Shown here piece after piece: positions 53,010 to 60,790 of a DNA stretch of 64,000 bases. The DNA comes from Haladaptatus caseinilyticus (GTDB lineage: Archaea > Halobacteriota > Halobacteria > Halobacteriales > Haladaptataceae). Position 1 is the first letter of the stretch; each line of letters begins with the position of its first letter. The notes beneath the pieces are model-generated. The model was not told the DNA's origin. It saw only the letters and a list, made by a program, of their open reading frames with translations, and searched no databases. Made by a program: the position numbers and the translations under genes. The stretch spans positions 124,001-188,000 of the forward strand of contig NZ_CP111037.1 of assembly GCF_026248685.1 (NCBI RefSeq), written 5' to 3'.

Positions 53010-54047
53010 TTAGTCGTATGTCAGGAGTACACCCACCGCCTCGTCCGGCCGTTCGTCCAACAGCTGGTACGCTTCGTGGGCGTCTTCAATGGGAATTCGA
53101 TGCGAAACGAGGGAACTGGAATTGAGATGTTCGAGTCGTTGCCAGGCGACGGTGATCCTGCGTTCGGTATCCCACCGCCCTCGCAGCTCTGGGTCGAGCG
53201 TACTCACCTGCGTGCTTTCTATGTTGATACGGCTCCGATGAAACGACCCACCCAGATTCAACTCGGCACGCTTCTCACCATACCACGACCCGACTAGCAA
53301 CCGCCCATCGTATCCCGTCACCGCCACTGCATCGTCCAGCGCTGCGGGATTGCCGGAGAGTTCGTAGGTCAAATCCGACCCGTTCGGCGTTCCCATTTGG
53401 GAAAGGACGGTTTCGATTTCTTCGCGCACGTTACCGCTCGCGTCGAGACAGCAATCCGCACCCATTTCCCTGGCGAGTTCGCGTCGCTTGGCGTAGCAGT
53501 CGAGCGTCACGAGGTTCGCGAGCGGGCAGTCCGCAAGGAGGGCAGTCGTTACCAATCCGACGAGACCCTGACCGAAGACGACCGCCTGTTCACCGATTTT
53601 CGGTGCGCCATCGAGGACGAAGTTCACCGCCGTCTCGACGGTCGGTAAGAGGACGGCGTCCGCCGGTGAGATCCCACCCGGTATCCGGATGAGATCCGTC
53701 GGCGACGCGAGGAAGCGACTGGTATGTGGATGAAACGCGAACACTGACTCGCCCATCCACTCGTGCGAAACGTTTTCACCGATTGCCACCACGGTTCCAG
53801 CCGTTGCGTAGCCGTATTTGAGCGGGAACTCGAGCGTTTCTGAAAGCGCGCTAATCGTTTCGTCAGCTGCCAATTCTGTCGGAGCGTCGCCCCGATACAC
53901 GAGGAGTTCGGTACCCGGACTGACCGCCGAAACCTCCGTTCGAACGAGCACTTCGTCCTGTCCCGGTTCGGAAACCCCTTCCACGCGAATGTCGAGTTCG
54001 CGTGCCCCCGTGAAGTAAACCGATCGTGCGGATGGCACATATGTCAT
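53010..54047 (-). CDS. Medium-chain dehydrogenase/reductase (zinc-type alcohol dehydrogenase superfamily)
   Basis: A 345-residue MDR protein. The catalytic domain holds RTEVSAVSPGTELLVYRGD and GYATAGTVVAIG; the nucleotide-binding motif is VFGQGLVGLVTTALL. The usual zinc-binding GHE segment is replaced by GYA, and the four-Cys structural loop is absent, so the enzyme may be zinc-independent, as in BchC-like relatives. The ATG at 54047 follows the stop of the ParB-like gene by 28 bases. A role in reducing or oxidising a side chain of the operon's product is inferred. Confidence 0.85.
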   Translation of the reverse strand: MTYVPSARSVYFTGARELDIRVEGVSEPGQDEVLVRTEVSAVSPGTELLVYRGDAPTELAADETISALSETLEFPLKYGYATAGTVVAIGENVSHEWMGESVFAFHPHTSRFLASPTDLIRIPGGISPADAVLLPTVETAVNFVLDGAPKIGEQAVVFGQGLVGLVTTALLADCPLANLVTLDCYAKRRELAREMGADCCLDASGNVREEIETVLSQMGTPNGSDLTYELSGNPAALDDAVAVTGYDGRLLVGSWYGEKRAELNLGGSFHRSRINIESTQVSTLDPELRGRWDTERRITVAWQRLEHLNSSSLVSHRIPIEDAHEAYQLLDERPDEAVGVLLTYD

Positions 54048-54075
54048 GCAACGGATTTGAACAAATCCCTTTCGG

Positions 54076-54669
54076 CTACCACGTTCGGCCACGACGTCGC
54101 CGAACGAGGTCGCACACTGACTCTCGAATGGATTCCAGTAGCGATTTCGAAGGAACGCCAAGATATGCACGTACTGTGTCGTAGGAACCTAATTCTAGCA
54201 TCCGAAGCGCCCGCGCAGTCGCTCGATAGTTACCGTCCGCAACGCGTGGCGGCAAGCAGTCACGATGGTCGATCAAGACGAGTGGGTCATCGGATGGGTT
54301 TTCGGAAAATGCCCGCACGCGACGTACATCGACTCCCGTCTCTGATTCCAGTATGGCAATATCACCCGCTGAAATACGTCTTGCCGCACCCAGAATCGTA
54401 TCGTCCGGAGAGAGCGCTCGCCACGACAGCGTTTCCGGTCCGTCGATAACTCGTAGCCCCTCGAACGCATCTCGGGAGAGCGTTAGCCGTCGCCATTCGA
54501 TAGGTGCCTTCCGCCAAACGAACGACGCGGCACCTGGCTTCGCATTCAACAGTTCGTCGAGCGCTTCTTGTTCCGAGAGGGAACTGACGTCCATTGTCGG
54601 GACGTCCGGCTTTTGGACTTCGAGTTCGAGCCACCGTTTGAGGACGTATTCCTGTGACACACGAGTCAT
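54076..54669 (-). CDS. ParB/sulfiredoxin-like protein of the pterin-like operon
   Basis: A 197-residue protein. The C-terminal half contains DPLVLIDHRDCLPPRVADGNYRATARALRMLELG, cited here as RVADGNYRATARAL, which matches the DGxHR-type motif of ParB/Srx-like ATP- or CTP-using folds. The N-terminal half (SFVWRKAPIEWRRLTLSRD) is not recognised. Small enzymes of this type can act as kinases, phosphatases or nucleotidases on small molecules. The ATG overlaps the 31-residue ORF stop by four bases. Confidence 0.65.
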   Translation of the reverse strand: MTRVSQEYVLKRWLELEVQKPDVPTMDVSSLSEQEALDELLNAKPGAASFVWRKAPIEWRRLTLSRDAFEGLRVIDGPETLSWRALSPDDTILGAARRISAGDIAILESETGVDVRRVRAFSENPSDDPLVLIDHRDCLPPRVADGNYRATARALRMLELGSYDTVRAYLGVPSKSLLESIRESVCDLVRRRRGRTW

Positions 54670-54761
54670 CTTCTCGTCAGTTCGACTCCGGAGAACTCGA
54701 ATTGGGAGCCCCCACCCATCGCTTCATAAAGCGGACTATCCGTGGGAGACGTATCGCTCAT
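54666..54761 (-). CDS. 31-residue leading microprotein of the pterin-like operon
   Basis: The frame starts MSDTSPTDSPLYEAMGGG and ends FSGVELTRR. It is coupled to the ParB-like gene through an ATGA overlap. The N-terminus is polar and disordered; the rest has a Gly-rich turn and a short amphipathic strand. It may be a small binding partner, a substrate peptide or a leader. A peptide substrate is worth testing because the operon contains modifying enzymes. Start context resembles that of the DUF1616 gene at 50457. Confidence 0.55.
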   Translation of the reverse strand: MSDTSPTDSPLYEAMGGGSQFEFSGVELTRR

Positions 54762-54893
54762 TCTGCTCAGTTTTCTCGATAGAGACTCCATACTGGCATA
54801 ATTGTTATGGATGAAGAATGTTTTTCGGCGGGTGGGCGACCACCGGCGCGTATCTTTATTCACGCTTCGCCCGTCAATTCAGACGGGGAAACC

Positions 54894-55517
54894 ATGTTCA
54901 AGGACAGAACGGATGCGGGGGAACGACTCGCGGAACTCGTCCGTAGTGAGGAGGTAACAACCGATATTGTACTCGCGATTCCGCGCGGTGGATTACCGGT
55001 CGGACGTCCGGTGGCGGATGCACTCGATGTGCCGTTGGATGTGGTGGTCGCGAAAAAACTGGGCGCACCCGGCAACCCGGAACTCGCGATCGGTGCCGTC
55101 GGAGCCGATGGGAGCGTCTGGTTGAACGACGCACTTATCGAGCGTGTTGGGGCCACTGACGCATACGTCGAACGGGAGCGCCAACGAAAGGCCGAGGAGG
55201 CTAGTGTGAAAGCGACACAATACCGTGGTACTGGATCGATACCGGATCTCGATGGCAAACGCGTCGTCGTTGTTGACGATGGAGTTGCAACCGGTGCGAC
55301 GACGGTTGCCTGCATTCGCCAGGTGAAGAATGCGGGTGCGAGTCACATCATCCTCGCCGTTCCGGTCGGATCTCCCAGTTCCATCGAGCGACTGCATAGC
55401 GAAGCGGACGAGGTCATTTGCATCGAGGCACCACCGCATTTCGGGGCAGTCGGCCAGTTCTACCGTGTGTTTGGCCAGGTGCCGGACGAAGTTGCACGGA
55501 CGTATCTGCGTGAATAA
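54894..55517 (+). CDS. Phosphoribosyltransferase-family protein
   Basis: A 207-residue type I PRTase-like protein. The PRPP loop VVVVDDGVATGATTVACIR and the early LAIPRGGLPVGRPVADAL are clear, with KKLGAPGNPELAIGAVG between. Proteins of this shape are often annotated only as phosphoribosyltransferases, and their substrate is unknown. The ATG at 54894 was chosen; the longer upstream frame starts in the divergent promoter region. It is divergent from the pterin-like operon with 132 bases between. Confidence 0.87.
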   Translation: MFKDRTDAGERLAELVRSEEVTTDIVLAIPRGGLPVGRPVADALDVPLDVVVAKKLGAPGNPELAIGAVGADGSVWLNDALIERVGATDAYVERERQRKAEEASVKATQYRGTGSIPDLDGKRVVVVDDGVATGATTVACIRQVKNAGASHIILAVPVGSPSSIERLHSEADEVICIEAPPHFGAVGQFYRVFGQVPDEVARTYLRE

Positions 55518-55808
55518 GTGCAGATGACTGTCTTCGAAGGAAAAGCGCTCGTTCGCATCGGCCGCAATCAAAACATCGGTACTGTCGGGTGTGAACAGAC
55601 ACCGTATTCGCTCGTTTTGTTCCACTGAGGGCGACGTAATTGACAGCAGTATAGAGGACAACAGCAGTAACCGGCGGACGTAATATCGAAACGGTTTTGT
55701 CGGTTTCGCCTCACCTTTTTCAGAGTAGTGTCCGTTCAAACTGCGATTAACCCCGGATTCAGACTTCATTAACCGGGAATACGGTAGAGTGAAGATCACA
55801 CCATATTC
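55518..55808. other. Gene-free stretch before the TFB promoter
   Basis: No gene is recognised on either strand. A long minus-strand frame here continues antisense through the PRTase gene and has no domain character. The sequence is mildly AT-rich around 55735-55800, next to the TFB promoter. Together with the TFB leader the full gap is 391 bases. Confidence 0.5.
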
Positions 55809-55823
55809 CGAAATGCTTAAGTA
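55809..55823 (+). promoter_or_regulatory. TFB gene promoter (BRE plus TATA)
   Basis: CGAAA (55809-55813) followed by CTTAAGTA (55816-55823) is a good haloarchaeal BRE/TATA pair. The start of transcription is expected near 55846, giving a leader of about 60 bases before the ATG at 55909. Confidence 0.6.
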
Positions 55824-55831
55824 CGTTTCGT

Positions 55832-55860
55832 CCTAACTACTGGTTAGGAAGCAAGCTTCC
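55832..55860 (+). promoter_or_regulatory. Two overlapping inverted repeats at the TFB start site
   Basis: CCTAAC-TACTG-GTTAGG (55832-55848) is followed by GGAAGC-AA-GCTTCC (55847-55860); they share the two G residues at 55847-55848, so they cannot both be folded as single-strand hairpins. The first straddles the predicted transcription start and suits an operator; the second is at the mRNA 5' end. Confidence 0.55.
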
Positions 55861-55908
55861 GGGATTTTTCAGGTTTTCCCTGCCGGGAGCCTCCGCCAAC
55901 GCACAACC

Positions 55909-56898
55909 ATGACTTCAACAAGAATCCAGCGCTACGACGAGTCCGGCGTAGCGACCCACGAAAAAGAGCGCGAGAGCGAGGACGAACAGGAACAGGAGAA
56001 CGTCTGCCCCGAGTGTGGTGGGAACCTCATCACCGACACGGGCCATGGCGAAACCGTCTGTGCCGAGTGTGGTCTCGTCGTCGATGAAGACAACGTGGAC
56101 CGAGGGCCGGAATGGCGTGCCTTCGACGCCAAAGAGAAGGATGAAAAATCCCGCGTCGGCGCGCCGACGACGAAGATGATGCACGACAAGGGGCTTTCGA
56201 CCAACATCGGCTGGCAGAACAAGGACGCCTACGGCAACACTCTCGGCGCCCGTCAGCGCGAGAAGATGCAGCGACTCCGAACGTGGAACGAGCGGTTCCG
56301 CACCCGCGACAGCAAGGAGCGCAACCTCAAGCAGGCGCTTGGCGAAATCGACCGGATGGCCTCCGCACTCGGCCTGCCGAAAAACGTCCGCGAAACGGCG
56401 AGCGTCATCTATCGACGCGCGCTCGACGAGGACCTCCTTCCGGGCCGTTCCATCGAGGGTGTCGCCACCGCGTCACTGTACGCCGCCGCTCGACAGTCCG
56501 GCGTGCCTCGCAGCCTAGACGAAGTAGCAAGTGTCAGCCGAATCGAGGGGATGGAGTTCAAACGCACTTACCGGTATATCGTGCGTGAACTCGGCCTCGA
56601 AATCCAACCGGCCGACCCGCAGAGCTACGTGACTCGGTTCGCCTCTGACCTCGACGTCAGCGATGAATCCGAACGGAGGGCACACGACCTGCTCGAAGCC
56701 GCGAAAAAGCAGGGCGTCCACAGCGGAAAGAGTCCAGTCGGACTCGCTGCGGCGGCAGTATACGCCGGTGCGTTGCTCACCAACGAGAAGGTAACCCAGA
56801 GCGAAGTGAGCGAGGTCGCGAGCGTGAGCGAAGTCACGATTCGTAACCGATACCAGGAACTGCTCGAATCGGCGGAAGACCGTCGTGCCGTCGCCTGA
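55909..56898 (+). CDS. tfb: Transcription initiation factor IIB
   Basis: A 329-residue archaeal TFB. The N-terminal zinc ribbon has Cys33, Cys36, Cys51 and Cys54 (CPECGG ... CAECGL), the B-finger/linker region ends with GPEWRAFDAKEKDEKSRVGAPTT in part, and two cyclin repeats follow (about 130-220 and 225-320), each with the typical ATASLYAAARQSG and AAAAVYAGALLTNE helices. It recruits RNA polymerase to TBP-bound promoters and contacts the BRE. Haloarchaea have several copies, so this may serve a promoter subset. The leader contains the two inverted repeats described nearby. Confidence 0.95.
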   Translation: MTSTRIQRYDESGVATHEKERESEDEQEQENVCPECGGNLITDTGHGETVCAECGLVVDEDNVDRGPEWRAFDAKEKDEKSRVGAPTTKMMHDKGLSTNIGWQNKDAYGNTLGARQREKMQRLRTWNERFRTRDSKERNLKQALGEIDRMASALGLPKNVRETASVIYRRALDEDLLPGRSIEGVATASLYAAARQSGVPRSLDEVASVSRIEGMEFKRTYRYIVRELGLEIQPADPQSYVTRFASDLDVSDESERRAHDLLEAAKKQGVHSGKSPVGLAAAAVYAGALLTNEKVTQSEVSEVASVSEVTIRNRYQELLESAEDRRAVA

Positions 56899-56978
56899 TC
56901 TCTGGTAACAGCGAACGGGTCCGTACTCGAATCGGCCGCCACACTCATTTCATACGATGCTGTATCAGTTGATTATAG

Positions 56979-58265
56979 ATGCCCGAGTCTCGAATCGGGT
57001 TGCGTCGCTACGTCGCATCGATTTTCGCGTTCCTCCTACTCGCTAGTCTTCTCGTCGCTCAGCCAGGGATTCTCACGCAGACCACATCGGATGAAGACAT
57101 CTCGAAGGGCGCTGAGGACGTACGGATCGTCTCGCCGCATCCGAACAGCGAGGTACAACTGTGGCCCTTCACGAGTCGGCGCAAGTCGTTCGACTCGTTG
57201 ACGCTCCCTATCAACGCTGTCGTTCGCGGCCATGCTTCGCGCGTCGTAACTCAACTACGCAATCGCCGGGGATCGGAGTGGCGAAACGACAGTCGTGAGT
57301 GGCAAGGTATCGGCGGTGAGGACGACCCGAGAAAGACGGACGGCGAGTCCGTTCAATGGGACAATACCACCGGTGCGGTGCGATACACCTACATTCAGGC
57401 ACCCGGTTCACGTGGCGGCTGGATCTCGGAGACGGCCCAACTCCACGATGGTACCTACTTCGGGTCGCGCTATCACCTCAGGTTGTATGAAGGCGGCAAC
57501 GGAAACGAAACGTGGACGGCGATTCAAGCACACCACGAACACTGGGACTGGTTTCGACTACGGCATTCGGTTGGGTCGCTCGCGTCGGCCCAGTACTACC
57601 TCGATAGCCAGTTCTACGGGAAATGGTACGTCGATGGCATTTCCCGCAAACGATTCGCAAATGGTGGTATCGCTGATGGCGACGGTTGGGTTTCGGTCGT
57701 CGATTTACGGCCGGTGAGCGACCTGCATCCAGTGACGCTCCTCTGGATTGCGCTCTTCTTCGGTTCGGTCGGCGTCGGGCAATCCCTGCGGTCATCGGCT
57801 CGAAGGGTCGTCTCGTGGCTATCGATGGAAACGTCCCAACGGGGCATCGTTCTCTTTTTCTGTCTTTCCTGTTTGCCGCTCGCGGTTCGTACTACGAGCA
57901 TCACCGTTGAAACCACCGTCTCGGCGATTCCGGTGAAAGCTATTGCTGGTGTCGGCTACCTGATTCTCGTCGTCGGTCTTCCTCTCGTCGCCGTTGGACT
58001 CCCGGCGGGTGGCAAATCGCCCGACTGGTTCAGTGTCGCGACGTTCGGGTTAGGGCTGGGATTCCTGCTCGATTATGGATACATCGGCGTCACGGTCCTC
58101 CCGATTATGGTCGTCCTTCACCGACTCTCCATTATCGGCATCGTTGGTCTGCTCGCGGTCGGCGGTGCTCGACAGAACGAAGCGGGTCGCTGGAACACGG
58201 TGGTGAAAATCGGTCTCGTGCTGTGGGTCTGTGTGCTGTCGTGGCCGCTGTTTTACAGCCTCTGA
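56979..58265 (+). CDS. Exported/membrane protein of unknown family
   Basis: A 428-residue protein. A signal-anchor helix (about 9-30) precedes a roughly 210-residue exported domain rich in Trp and Gly (WQGIGGEDDPRK, YIQAPGSRGGWISETAQLHDGTYFGSR, HHEHWDWFRLRHSVGS), then about six C-terminal helices (245-425). I do not recognise the family. The HHEHWDWFRLRH segment could bind a metal or a haem. It has no close operon partners: TFB is upstream with 80 bases between, and the next gene is convergent. Confidence 0.72.
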   Translation: MPESRIGLRRYVASIFAFLLLASLLVAQPGILTQTTSDEDISKGAEDVRIVSPHPNSEVQLWPFTSRRKSFDSLTLPINAVVRGHASRVVTQLRNRRGSEWRNDSREWQGIGGEDDPRKTDGESVQWDNTTGAVRYTYIQAPGSRGGWISETAQLHDGTYFGSRYHLRLYEGGNGNETWTAIQAHHEHWDWFRLRHSVGSLASAQYYLDSQFYGKWYVDGISRKRFANGGIADGDGWVSVVDLRPVSDLHPVTLLWIALFFGSVGVGQSLRSSARRVVSWLSMETSQRGIVLFFCLSCLPLAVRTTSITVETTVSAIPVKAIAGVGYLILVVGLPLVAVGLPAGGKSPDWFSVATFGLGLGFLLDYGYIGVTVLPIMVVLHRLSIIGIVGLLAVGGARQNEAGRWNTVVKIGLVLWVCVLSWPLFYSL

Positions 58266-58296
58266 GTCGACCCTCAGTTCCCGGTACCCAAATGGG

Positions 58297-59358
58297 CTAC
58301 ACCGAAAACTGCATCTTCGGCATCGTCATGAATGCCGTCTCGTAGCCTTCGTGCCGGGAAACCTGGGGGACCGAATCCACGGCGACGACCAGTTTATCGC
58401 CCGATTTGACGCTCGACACGTTCGCGCCGTAATGATACCCAACGTCGGGGTCGATGGTCGGTTTCAACGGTCCGTCGAAGATGGATTCACCATCCCGGTT
58501 CAGTTGCGCCGAGAGCGACATCATCGGGATTGGATACCGGTTGCTGTACGGCGTCCGCGGCGAAACGAGCAGATAGGTGTCCTGCGCGAGGTTCGAGTCG
58601 TTCACCGCCGTCACGAGGAATTTCGCGTCGCCGCTCGTGGCCTCGCCGACGAACTGTCCCGGAAGGTCGTTTTTCGGCGGAACGTGGCTCATTGGCATCA
58701 TCTCCATCTCCATCGGTGGGACCGACCCCTGCGACCCTTTCTTCTTGTCCAGGCGGTCAAACGATAGCTCATCTAACTTTCGTTGACTGAACTCGAACTC
58801 GGTCGAAAGCGTCGTGGCGGATCCGAACTGCCCGGAAAGCGCCCCGGTTCGGCGGATACCCAGCCCGCTAACCTGCACGTCTGCCTTGTATTTCCCCTCG
58901 CCGTTCAATTCCATGTTGTCGCCGAAGTGGAACCCCATGTTCTGGGAAAGCATCGGCCACATCGTCCGGGTATCGCTCCAATCTCCCTTCGAAAGTTCTA
59001 CGCGGACGTCCCCGGCAGGGAGTACTGTCATCGTCTCGGAATCCCACACGGTCGCCATCAAATGCAGGTCGTCGCCTTCCTGAACGGTGACTTTTTCCTG
59101 CTGTTTCGACGTTCCGCCACCCATCAGCCAGAACCGGTGTGGAAACGAGTACATCAAACCGAGTCGCCAACGACCTTGCTTCGCCATTCCCGCCATTGCC
59201 ATCCCTTCGGTGTGCGTCGGGTAGTACACCGCATCCGGTCGATTTTCGACCATCGGCGGTTCGCGAGGTATCGATCGTGTCTCGAACAGCCCGGCACATC
59301 CCGCAAGCGCAGTCGCGCTTCCGAGGGCTGAAGCCTGCAAAAACCTCCGTCTGTTCAT
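58297..59358 (-). CDS. Tat-exported lipoprotein of an iron/haem-type locus (DUF7350-like)
   Basis: A 353-residue protein. A twin-Arg signal (MNRRRFLQASALGSATALAG) ends in lipobox Cys20. The mature domain has methionine-rich patches (GMAMAGM, EMEMMPMSHV) and a conserved-looking PHRFWLMGGG, which could bind copper or iron; family recall is DUF7350, from memory. It follows the DyP-like lipoprotein gene by 106 bases. A promoter-region repeat at 59383-59411 is shared with that gene, which suggests co-regulation. Confidence 0.78.
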   Translation of the reverse strand: MNRRRFLQASALGSATALAGCAGLFETRSIPREPPMVENRPDAVYYPTHTEGMAMAGMAKQGRWRLGLMYSFPHRFWLMGGGTSKQQEKVTVQEGDDLHLMATVWDSETMTVLPAGDVRVELSKGDWSDTRTMWPMLSQNMGFHFGDNMELNGEGKYKADVQVSGLGIRRTGALSGQFGSATTLSTEFEFSQRKLDELSFDRLDKKKGSQGSVPPMEMEMMPMSHVPPKNDLPGQFVGEATSGDAKFLVTAVNDSNLAQDTYLLVSPRTPYSNRYPIPMMSLSAQLNRDGESIFDGPLKPTIDPDVGYHYGANVSSVKSGDKLVVAVDSVPQVSRHEGYETAFMTMPKMQFSV

Positions 59359-59382
59359 TGGCTTGGAGTTACAACTAATCGG

Positions 59383-59411
59383 GAAAAGGGGTTCTGGTAC
59401 ACCCGTCGAAA
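59383..59411 (-). repeat. Promoter-region repeat, copy 1
   Basis: An 18-base block GAAAAGGGGTTCTGGTAC (plus strand) plus CCGTCGAAA after two variable bases, 25-53 bases upstream of the DUF7350-like start. The same 29-base element with 27 identical positions occurs at 60761-60789 at the same distance from the next gene. Confidence 0.75.
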
Positions 59412-59464
59412 AGGCGAACAGCTGAGACGCGGATTCGTCGTTTTTCAGCCTCAACGGACGGTTT

Positions 59465-60736
59465 CTAATCGCGGTTCGGGTTTGGAAGCGAACGAAGCGA
59501 ACGAGGTGGCACCAAAAAGTTCCCCCGGCGCTCTACGGTCATGTACTGCAAAATACCGTTGTTCACGCGCTGACCGACGGAGGAGTTCCCGGCGAGATCC
59601 TCACCGTTCATCGACTCGCGCGTCCGCTCGAAATCCGCGATAGTACGCTGAACGGCGACGAAGTGAAGCCCTGCCTCACCGCCGTCAGTCGAATCGAAAT
59701 CACGGCGAAGAATGACGGGGGAATCGTCTTTTCGTGCCCCGGCGGATTTCTGGGAATGACCAACCATCCCGCGTTTTCGGGCGTGTTCCTCGACTTCGCC
59801 GATACAGTCGTCACCCATCCCGCTCGAATCGCCGAGGTTGTCGCCCGCTCCCTCGACGCGGCCCTCCTCGGCGTGAACTGGACAGAACATCTTGGCGACG
59901 CGCTGGTCGCGACTGTCCTGTTCGTACCACTGGTCCAAATGCAGGCTGATGTTGGAGACGTGCTGTGTCGTCCCCCCGGCGAACGGGCCGTCCTGAATCG
60001 TTACGCTGTCCTCGCTGGCCTGGTTCTTCTTGAACCCGGATTTGAACCCCATGTACAGTGGCGATTCCTTCGGAACAGGGTTCGAGTCGGGGATCCCGTT
60101 CACGTCCTGATGGTCGGCGGGGAGGCCGTCGCCGACGAATCCGGTGCGACGGTCGGCTTTGTTGAACACGGCTGAGAGTCCAGTTACGTCCACGCCGTTC
60201 AACTCGTTGCGGTTTCCGAGCAGGGCTTCTTCCGCCGCAAGCACGAGTTGCGCGTGGTCGCTGGCGAGGTGGACGACGGCGTCCTGTTTGTCGAGTTTCG
60301 GGTCCTCGAAGGACGCGAGGGACTTCGGTTTCGGCAGTACGTTGTCGGCACCGAACCGGGTGAAGTACGACGGGGAATAACCGACCGAGAAGAGCAGTCC
60401 GTCGTGACTTCGTCTGTACGCGCGTTCGAGACTCTTGAATGCCGATTCTGTCGTTTCGCGCTCCGATTGAGTCGGTGTCGCATTGCTCGCGCCGGCGTAG
60501 TTCAGGAAGAGGAGCACCTGGTGCCGGGGAGCAACGTCGTTGCCGTGTTCGTCGTTCTTCAGGAACCGATTCCACGCGTGCTGGCGCTCGGGAAGCGTCG
60601 AGAGGTCGTTCGGCCCTTTCGGAACGTCGGGCATGCCACCTCTGTCGAGGCAGGCCGACAGCGCCGCAGACCCGCCGATGGCGACGGCGGCTTTCATGAA
60701 CTCCCGTCGAGGAATTCCACGCGTCGAATCGCTCAT
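59465..60736 (-). CDS. Tat-exported DyP-like lipoprotein lacking the distal Asp
   Basis: A 423-residue protein. The Tat signal has Arg10-Arg11 and lipobox Cys29 (LSAC). The rest resembles dye-decolourising peroxidases: early APRHQVLLFLNYAGASN, LFSVGYSPSYF, the C-terminal SPVILRRDFDS and GLHFVAVQRTIADFE. The likely proximal haem ligand is His318 (EEHARKRG). The GxxDG motif appears as GFKSG (230-234), with Ser where the catalytic Asp normally sits, so peroxidase activity may be lost. A haem-binding, iron-release or electron role is possible. Promoter repeat copy 2 lies upstream. Confidence 0.8.
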   Translation of the reverse strand: MSDSTRGIPRREFMKAAVAIGGSAALSACLDRGGMPDVPKGPNDLSTLPERQHAWNRFLKNDEHGNDVAPRHQVLLFLNYAGASNATPTQSERETTESAFKSLERAYRRSHDGLLFSVGYSPSYFTRFGADNVLPKPKSLASFEDPKLDKQDAVVHLASDHAQLVLAAEEALLGNRNELNGVDVTGLSAVFNKADRRTGFVGDGLPADHQDVNGIPDSNPVPKESPLYMGFKSGFKKNQASEDSVTIQDGPFAGGTTQHVSNISLHLDQWYEQDSRDQRVAKMFCPVHAEEGRVEGAGDNLGDSSGMGDDCIGEVEEHARKRGMVGHSQKSAGARKDDSPVILRRDFDSTDGGEAGLHFVAVQRTIADFERTRESMNGEDLAGNSSVGQRVNNGILQYMTVERRGNFLVPPRSLRSLPNPNRD

Positions 60737-60760
60737 TACTGGTCGTTAGTGACCACGCGA

Positions 60761-60789
60761 GAAAAGGGGTTCTGGTACGTCCGTCGAAA
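60761..60789 (-). repeat. Promoter-region repeat, copy 2
   Basis: The same 29-base element as at 59383-59411, 25-53 bases upstream of the DyP-like lipoprotein start, where a TATA box and an operator would be. A much more divergent version (GAGGAAAAG...GGTCTAC) lies at 62151-62174 before the next gene and is uncertain. Confidence 0.75.
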
Positions 60790-60790
60790 C

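Noticed and set aside
50443-54765. Near-identical start contexts (AGCAGAATGAG) of the DUF1616 gene at 50457 and the 31-residue ORF at 54761
   Set aside because: Similarity covers only about 20 bases and may simply reflect common haloarchaeal N-termini (MSDTS) and translation signals.
54993-55799. A 268-codon minus-strand frame before TFB
   Set aside because: Most of it is antisense to the phosphoribosyltransferase gene and the intergenic part has no recognisable domain or tight gene spacing.
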